From Myxococcales bacterium (lineage in GTDB: Bacteria; Myxococcota; Polyangia; Polyangiales; Polyangiaceae), in the NCBI GenBank assembly GCA_020430865.1, contig JAGQIY010001032.1:1-10074 (forward strand): 10,074 nt of DNA, in the 5' to 3' direction. Below the pieces are notes generated by a model, which had not been told where the DNA came from, did no database searches, and worked only from the letters and a program-made list of their open reading frames with translations. Each line of letters opens with the position of its first letter. Positions within the stretch are counted from its first letter, which is position 1. A program made the position numbers and the translations under genes. Shown here one piece after another: positions 5,697 to 10,074 of this stretch.

Positions 5697-7337
5697 ATGG
5701 CGGAGCTGAGGGAGACGCTGGCCGAGAAGGTTGCACCGCTGAAAGCGGCAATCCCAGGCGGCGAACCACAAGGTATCGATGCCTCCTACGAACCCGAGTT
5801 CGAGGAAGTCAAAGGCGAGATCGACAAGCTGGGCTCGCTGGAAGGGCAAACGCCACAGTGGGATCGCGTCGCGAGCGGTTCCCAGGAGCTGCTCAAGTCG
5901 AAGACGAAGGACTTCAGGCTCCTGGTCTGGCTGGCCGCAGCACTGATGATCGAGAAGGGGCCGGCCGGACTCGCCGAAGGCCTCCTTGGTATCCTCGAGG
6001 TAACGAAAGAGCACTTCGAGGCGATGTATCCGCCCGCGAAGCGGGCTCGAGCTCGCGGCAACCTCGCTTCGTGGCTCTCGGATCAGGCCGAGGGCACCCT
6101 GGGCGAGTACTCCGTGAAGGCCAGCGACCGCGAAGCGCTGGCTCTTTGCGAAGCGCTCTACGGTGAAGTCGACGACCTCCTCACGGAGAAGCTCGGCGAG
6201 AACTACCCGGGCATGGGTGGCCTGCGCGGTGTGCTGCGCAACAAGTCTCGCGAACTCCCTGCGGAAGCGCCAGCGGCTCCTCCCAAGGCTGCCGCCCCCG
6301 CTGCCGCCCCCGCTGCGGCGCCAGCTGCGGCTGCCCCCGCGGCGCCGGCGGTGGCTGCTCCGCCCGCCATGAGCTCGCCCCAGGACGCTCAGAAGGCGCT
6401 CAAACCCACGTGCCTCGAGCTGCGCAAGATCTCCACCTTGATGCGCAAGGGCGATCCCGCCGCCGCCGTGCCCTATCGAGTGTTCCGTTTTTCGCTCTGG
6501 GTCGAGATCGCCGCAGCCCCGCCCGCGGAGGGGAACCAGACACGTCTGCCGCCGCCCACTCCAGACAAGCGTCAACGCATGGAGACCCTGATCAGCGCCA
6601 GCAACTGGACGGAGCTGATCGAGGCGGCCGAGGGCTTTGCGGCTCAGCATTTGTTCTGGCTCGACGCGCATCGCTACACGGCGCTTGGCCTGGATCGTCT
6701 TGGCGCGCTGGCGGTCGGCGCCAGGGAGGTCGTGGGACGCGAGGTCGTGGCGTTCGTCGAGCGGTTCCCGACGCTCCTCAACCTGAAGTTCAGCGATGGG
6801 ACCGATTTTGCTGACGCAGCGACGAAGAGCTGGCTCGAGGAAGAACAAGCAAAGTACGCCGGGGGCGGCGGGGGACCCGGAGCTGCCGCGAGCGCTGCCA
6901 GCGAGGAGGATCAACTCCTGGCGGAGCGCTTCGAGAAGGCGAAAGAGCTGGTGACGAGTGGCCAGGTGAGCGACGGTCTGGGTGTGGCACTGCAGCTCGC
7001 GAACCGTGGTGCAGATGCTCGAACCCGGTTTCGCGCCCGCCTCTCGGTGGCGCGCCTCGCGATTCAGGGCGGCCAAATGACGATCGCGCGCCCGATTCTG
7101 GAGGCGCTCGTGCGTGAGGTCGACGCGCACTCACTGGAGATCTGGGAGCCGGAGCTCACTGCCAAGGTGTATGTGAGCCTGCTCACTTGTCTGGCGGATG
7201 TGAAGGACCGCCAGACGCCTGCTCCCGGTCCGCCGGGGGCAAAGGTGGAGCCGCGACCGGAAGTCGCGAAATTCGCCGAGCTATTTGATAAGCTTTGCCG
7301 GCTCGACCCGGCCGCAGCGATGGGGCTAGCGGGCTGA
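5697..7337 (+). CDS. tssA: TssA with ImpA N-terminal and VasJ-type C-terminal domains
   Basis: The 546-residue protein begins with an ImpA-type N-terminal domain (about 12-125): P-x-G-x-D, Y-x-x-x-F-x-x-x-x-x-E-I-D-K, W-x-x-V, KDFRLLVWLAAAL, then MYPPAKRARARGNLASWL (from M110). An Ala/Pro linker of about 40 residues (189-229) leads to a C-terminal half of VasJ type. This includes DAHRYTALGLDRLG, FSDGTDFADAATKSWLEEE and, after a glycine-rich break at about 389-393, the closing helices with FRARLSVARLAIQGG and HSLEIWEPELTAKVY. TssA proteins bind the baseplate and the sheath's distal end and coordinate tail assembly. ATG 5697 is the first start after an in-frame TAG at 5682-5684. It lies 76 bases before tssB. 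Which TssA class behaviour (baseplate-bound or cap) applies cannot be read from sequence alone. Confidence 0.92.
   Translation: MAELRETLAEKVAPLKAAIPGGEPQGIDASYEPEFEEVKGEIDKLGSLEGQTPQWDRVASGSQELLKSKTKDFRLLVWLAAALMIEKGPAGLAEGLLGILEVTKEHFEAMYPPAKRARARGNLASWLSDQAEGTLGEYSVKASDREALALCEALYGEVDDLLTEKLGENYPGMGGLRGVLRNKSRELPAEAPAAPPKAAAPAAAPAAAPAAAAPAAPAVAAPPAMSSPQDAQKALKPTCLELRKISTLMRKGDPAAAVPYRVFRFSLWVEIAAAPPAEGNQTRLPPPTPDKRQRMETLISASNWTELIEAAEGFAAQHLFWLDAHRYTALGLDRLGALAVGAREVVGREVVAFVERFPTLLNLKFSDGTDFADAATKSWLEEEQAKYAGGGGGPGAAASAASEEDQLLAERFEKAKELVTSGQVSDGLGVALQLANRGADARTRFRARLSVARLAIQGGQMTIARPILEALVREVDAHSLEIWEPELTAKVYVSLLTCLADVKDRQTPAPGPPGAKVEPRPEVAKFAELFDKLCRLDPAAAMGLAG
6288..6350 (+). repeat. 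Ala-Pro linker coding repeat in tssA
   Basis: The 12-base unit GCTGCCGCCCCC occurs twice in perfect tandem (6288-6299 and 6300-6311), followed by degenerate copies to about 6350. Each unit is in frame and encodes Ala-Ala-Ala-Pro, building the flexible linker between the two TssA domains. Such tracts can expand or contract by slippage without shifting frame. Confidence 0.7.
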
Positions 7338-7404
7338 GTTCGGCGTCGGGCGTGGCGCGTCTCTCGGGGCGCTTCGCGCAGTACACCTTTCCGAGGTCCA
7401 ACAC

Positions 7405-7408
7405 GGAG
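7405..7408 (+). promoter_or_regulatory. Shine-Dalgarno site of tssB
   Basis: GGAG ends five bases before the ATG at 7414, in the 76-base spacer after tssA. It supports the assigned start. I see no convincing promoter or terminator in this spacer. Confidence 0.6.
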
Positions 7409-7413
7409 TAATC

Positions 7414-7911
7414 ATGGGGAAAGAAGGTTCGGTAGCGCCTCAAGAGCGCGTGAACATTACGTATAAACCGGCGACTGGAGACGCTCAGGAAGAGGTCGAG
7501 CTACCGCTCAAGATGCTCTTCATGGGTGACTATACCGGACGCCCCGACTCGCGACCGCTCGAGGAGCGCAAGCCAGTCAACGTAGACAAGGACAACTTCG
7601 AACAGGTCCTGGCGAGTCAGAACCTGAGCCTGACGATGTCCGTGCCGGATCGCCTTTCCGGTGATGAAGGGGCGAACCTCAACGTCAACCTGAAGTTCAA
7701 GAAGCTGGCTGACTTCGGACCCGACTCGATCGTCAACCAGGTCCCGGAGCTCCGCAAGCTGATGGACCTGCGCGGCGCGCTGACCGCACTCAAGGGACCA
7801 CTCGGAAACGTGCCCGCGTTCCGCAAGAAGATCCAGGGCTTGCTTGAGGACGGGGAGTCTCGCGACAAGCTGCTTGCTGAGCTCGGCCTCAGCGGTGGAG
7901 AGGAAGGCTGA
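7414..7911 (+). CDS. tssB: TssB (VipA/ImpB), T6SS contractile sheath small subunit
   Basis: The protein is 165 residues, the normal TssB length. It has the family layout: an N-terminal strand region VNITYKP, the conserved LKMLFMGDYTGR (F36 to about R43) with RPLEERKPVNVDKDNF, then the FKKLADFGPDSIVNQVPELR segment and a C-terminal helix with LRGALTALKGPLGNVPAFRKKI. TssB pairs with TssC to form heterodimers that polymerise around the Hcp tube in the cytoplasm and contract on firing; ClpV, not encoded here, recycles them. It is preceded by GGAG and ends two bases before tssC, so the two subunits are translated as a coupled pair. Confidence 0.98.
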   Translation: MGKEGSVAPQERVNITYKPATGDAQEEVELPLKMLFMGDYTGRPDSRPLEERKPVNVDKDNFEQVLASQNLSLTMSVPDRLSGDEGANLNVNLKFKKLADFGPDSIVNQVPELRKLMDLRGALTALKGPLGNVPAFRKKIQGLLEDGESRDKLLAELGLSGGEEG

Positions 7912-7913
7912 GC

Positions 7914-9398
7914 ATGAGTGAAGAACAAGCCGCCGGAGGAGAGGGCGCAGCAGCGGAAACGACCGAAGGCAGCCTCCTCGATTCTATCCTAGCGGAAACG
8001 AAGATCACGCCGTCGGACGACGGCTACGCCGTCGCCAAGGCTGGTGTACAGGCACTGATCAGCGAGCTGATCACGCCCAAGTACAAGAACGAGAAGATTG
8101 ACAAGGCCCTGGTCGACGCGCTGATCGCCGAGATCGACGCCAAGCTATCTTCCCAGGTCGACGAGATCATCCACAACGAGGCCTTCCAGAAGCTCGAGAG
8201 CGCCTGGCGTGGTTTGAAGTTCACCGTCGATCGCACGAACTTCCGCGAGAACATCAAGATCGAGATGTTGAACTGCTCGAAGGCCGACCTGATGGAGGAC
8301 TTCGAGGACGCTCCGGAGATCGTCAAGAGTGGTCTCTATCGCATCGCGTACACGGCGGAGTACGGCCAGTTCGGCGGTAAGCCCTACGGGGCAATCTTCG
8401 CGAACTACGAGATCAACCCGGGGCCGCAGGACATGGCGCTGCTCGCAAACTGCGCCGCCATCTCCACGATGTCCCACGCTCCCTTCTTCGCGGCTGCCGG
8501 TCCGAAGTTCTTTGGCGAGGATAGCTACACGGAGCTCCCCAAGCTGAAGGATCTCAAGTCGATCTTCGAGGGCCCGCAGTACACCAAGTGGCAGTCCTTC
8601 CGTGAGTCGGAAGACGCCCGCTCGGTGGGGCTCTTGATGCCGCGCTTCCTGCTCCGCTTGCCCTACGGCGACGACACGGTGCCGGCGAAGGAGTTCAACT
8701 ACAACGAGAGCGTCATCGGGCAGCACGAGAAGTACCTCTGGGGTAACGCGGTCCACGCGATGGCGACTCGCATCGCGGACAGCTTTGCGAAGTTCCGCTG
8801 GTGTCCGAACATCATCGGTCCGGCCTCCGGCGGCACCGTCGAGGATCTCCCGCTCCATCAGTACGAGGCGATGGGCGAGATCCAGACCAAGTGCCCGACG
8901 GAGACGCTCATCTCGGAGCGCCGTGAGTTCGAGCTCAGCGAGGAAGGGTTCATCGCAATGTGCTTCCGCAAGGATAGCGACAACGCGTGCTTCTTCTCCG
9001 CCAACTCTTGCCAGAAGCCGAAGAACTTCGGTCAGTCTGCAGAAGGCAAGGAAGCCGAACTCAACTACCGCTTGGGTACTCAGCTACCGTACCTGTTCGT
9101 CACTTGCCGCATCGCCCACTACCTCAAGGTGATGCAGCGCGAGCAGATTGGTAGCTGGAAGGAGCGCGTCGATCTCGAGCGCGAGCTGAACAAGTGGATC
9201 AACCAGTACGTCGCCGATCAGGACGGTGTCTCCGCCGCCGTGCGCGGCCGTCGTCCGCTGCGCAAGGCCAAGATCACCGTCGAGGATGTGCCTGGCAACG
9301 CGGGTTGGTACAAGGTCGGGATGCAGGTTCGCCCCCACTTCAAGTACATGGGTGCGTTCTTCACGCTCAGTCTCGTCGGCAAGCTCGACAAGACATGA
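7914..9398 (+). CDS. tssC: TssC (VipB/ImpC), T6SS contractile sheath large subunit
   Basis: The 494-residue protein is a full-length TssC. Recognisable blocks are FQKLESAWRGLKF, EINPGPQDMALL, the conserved FEGPQYTKWQSFRES (from F218) followed by LLMPRFLLRLPYG, HEKYLWGNA (271-279) and the C-terminal beta-rich part with GWYKVGMQVRPHFKYMG. With TssB it builds the contractile sheath, whose core resembles phage tail sheaths. A purine-rich Shine-Dalgarno stretch GGAGAGGAAGG (7897-7907), lying within the end of tssB, precedes the ATG. The coding region ends at TGA 9396-9398, and an intrinsic terminator follows within 60 bases, so this is the last gene of the + strand unit. Residues 1-25 are acidic and low complexity, as usual. 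Confidence 0.98.
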   Translation: MSEEQAAGGEGAAAETTEGSLLDSILAETKITPSDDGYAVAKAGVQALISELITPKYKNEKIDKALVDALIAEIDAKLSSQVDEIIHNEAFQKLESAWRGLKFTVDRTNFRENIKIEMLNCSKADLMEDFEDAPEIVKSGLYRIAYTAEYGQFGGKPYGAIFANYEINPGPQDMALLANCAAISTMSHAPFFAAAGPKFFGEDSYTELPKLKDLKSIFEGPQYTKWQSFRESEDARSVGLLMPRFLLRLPYGDDTVPAKEFNYNESVIGQHEKYLWGNAVHAMATRIADSFAKFRWCPNIIGPASGGTVEDLPLHQYEAMGEIQTKCPTETLISERREFELSEEGFIAMCFRKDSDNACFFSANSCQKPKNFGQSAEGKEAELNYRLGTQLPYLFVTCRIAHYLKVMQREQIGSWKERVDLERELNKWINQYVADQDGVSAAVRGRRPLRKAKITVEDVPGNAGWYKVGMQVRPHFKYMGAFFTLSLVGKLDKT

Positions 9399-9422
9399 GC
9401 TGAAGCGCTCGGTCAGCACATG

Positions 9423-9459
9423 GGAGCCGCTTCGAGAGAGGCGGCTCCAGTGTTTTTGT
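9423..9459 (+). terminator. Rho-independent terminator after tssC
   Basis: GGAGCCGCTTC (9423-9433) pairs with GAGGCGGCTCC (9438-9448), giving an 11-base-pair stem with one G-U pair and a GAGA (GNRA-type) tetraloop. Four bases later comes TTTTT at 9453-9457. The stem starts 25 bases after the tssC stop. The U-tract is on the + strand side only, so it ends the tssK-tssC transcript rather than the opposing tssG one. Confidence 0.85.
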
Positions 9460-9476
9460 CGCCGGCGGTTGCCGAC

Positions 9477-9501
9477 GACGCTGCCAGGCGGAAGCAGCGT
9501 C
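9477..9501 (-). terminator. Possible terminator hairpin for the minus-strand tssG unit
   Basis: GACGCTGC (9477-9484) and GCAGCGTC (9494-9501) form a perfect 8-base-pair stem with a nine-base loop. It lies 42 bases past the tssG stop in the minus direction. On that strand no U-run follows the stem, so it would be a weak or Rho-assisted terminator, or an RNA-stabilising 3' hairpin. Confidence 0.35.
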
Positions 9502-9543
9502 TCCCCGGTGCGGACGGCACTGACACCAGCGCGAGCGAGGCGC

Positions 9544-10074
9544 TCAGTCGTCGTCCGCCACCAGTTGGGGTACGACGCTCTTGGTATCCTCGGCGAGCAC
9601 CACTCGCATCCGCATGGGCTTCTCGCGTTTGGTGACCAGTTGCGTGGTGGTGCCGAGCATCGCACCGCGGGGGTTGCCCAGCTGGAAGCGTGGCGACTGA
9701 TCCGTGGCGAGCGTCACCTCGAGCTCGGGTTCCAGCACTCCGCGGGTGAACTGATGCACGACCTGACGCAGCAGCGGGTAGTTCTCTCCCCCCGGCATCA
9801 AGGCCTCGAAGTCCTCGTAGTCGACCGGTCCGACCTTGACGCGAAAGCGCCCGGCGCGATCGAGGACGCGCTCTCCGATGGTGAAGTCGGTGTCGAGCGT
9901 CGAGTTCTTCACGCCCAGCTTCACGCGCTGATCCACAGGGATGCGTACTTGACGCTCGACGAAGGGTTCGACGCCGACCGTGACGCCGGGTAGCAGTCGG
10001 CGAAGGGCGATCTCGAGGGTGCGCGAAGAGCGGGTGCGCTGCGCAAGGATAGGGGCGAGGGTCAGCAGCAGGCG
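9544..10074 (-). CDS. tssG: TssG (VasB/ImpH), T6SS baseplate component, C-terminal part
   Basis: The minus strand is open from the window edge (10074) to a TGA at 9546-9544, giving 176 residues with the N-terminus missing. The reading includes RTRSSRTLEIALRRLLPGV, then VDQRVKLGVKNSTL, IGERVLDRAGRFRVKVGP, a 'FEALMPGG' turn and a final strand region with LGNPRGAMLGTTTQL. This matches the C-terminal half of TssG: the 'LG-x-x-x-S/N-x-L', 'G-x-(R)-V-W/L-D-x-x-G-(R/K)-F-R-(V/L)-x-(L/V)-G-P' and 'F-x-x-x-(L)-P-G-G' signatures. TssG forms the baseplate wedge with TssF and TssE and is bound by TssK. A start could be imagined at GTG 9936, but the homology continues upstream of it, so the gene simply runs off the window. 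It probably follows tssF in an oppositely oriented unit. Confidence 0.92.
   Translation of the reverse strand, partial: RLLLTLAPILAQRTRSSRTLEIALRRLLPGVTVGVEPFVERQVRIPVDQRVKLGVKNSTLDTDFTIGERVLDRAGRFRVKVGPVDYEDFEALMPGGENYPLLRQVVHQFTRGVLEPELEVTLATDQSPRFQLGNPRGAMLGTTTQLVTKREKPMRMRVVLAEDTKSVVPQLVADDD

Noticed and set aside
5658..7130. 490-residue open frame on the minus strand opposite tssA
   Set aside because: It mirrors the tssA coding frame in GC-rich DNA, is rich in Arg, Leu and Gly with no recognisable motif, and tssA itself has clear family homology along this stretch.
8145..8858. 237-residue open frame on the minus strand opposite tssC
   Set aside because: It overlaps the most conserved part of TssC and has no motif of its own.
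9226..9993. 255-residue + strand frame running from tssC through the terminator into tssG
   Set aside because: It crosses the tssC terminator and is antisense to the well-supported TssG reading; it has no family features and no ribosome site.
1..10074. CRISPR array, tRNA/rRNA genes, insertion sequences or toxin-immunity genes
   Set aside because: No spaced repeats, RNA gene signatures, transposase or effector-like coding regions were seen; the window is filled with T6SS structural and regulatory genes.

Overview
The window holds most of the core of a type VI secretion system (T6SS) gene cluster from a GC-rich bacterium. Every substantial coding region belongs to this machine. Reading along the + strand: the last codons of tssK (baseplate adaptor), then tssL and tssM (inner-membrane complex), tagF (post-translational brake), tssA (assembly cap/coordinator), tssB and tssC (contractile sheath). 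A strong intrinsic terminator follows tssC. On the opposite strand, running into the window from its right end, is the C-terminal part of tssG (baseplate wedge), so tssC and tssG converge. Calls rest on reading the proteins and matching family motifs from memory; no search was run.

Layout: 1-107 tssK 3' end; 108-260 a spacer with some secondary structure; 261-935 tssL; 936-956 a short spacer with a near-perfect palindrome over the next start codon; 957-4511 tssM; 4570-5520 tagF; 5521-5696 a 176-base gap that could hold an internal promoter; 5697-7337 tssA; 7414-7911 tssB; 7914-9398 tssC, two bases after tssB; 9399-9543 convergent intergenic region with a terminator hairpin; 9544-10074 (minus strand) tssG, cut by the window edge.

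How the parts work together: TssL and TssM span the inner membrane and, with an outer-membrane lipoprotein TssJ not seen here, form the envelope-spanning complex. TssK links the baseplate (TssG, with TssE/TssF not seen here) to it. TssA primes and coordinates growth of the tail. TssB/TssC polymerise as the sheath whose contraction drives the Hcp/VgrG needle (not in this window). TagF usually restrains firing and works alongside the PpkA/PppA phosphorylation pathway, which would have to be encoded elsewhere. TssM keeps intact nucleotide-binding motifs, and TssA is of the type with a VasJ-like C-terminal domain.

Taxonomy is inference only. The high GC content, Proteobacterial-style T6SS and large spacers are compatible with a Myxococcota/deltaproteobacterial or other GC-rich proteobacterial host, but nothing in the window settles this. 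I do not see an undescribed system. The items most worth a second look are small cis elements: tssM and tssA both lack a clear Shine-Dalgarno sequence and share the 10-mer TAGCGTCTGA just before the start codon, and at tssM this lies inside a 19-base palindrome covering the ATG.
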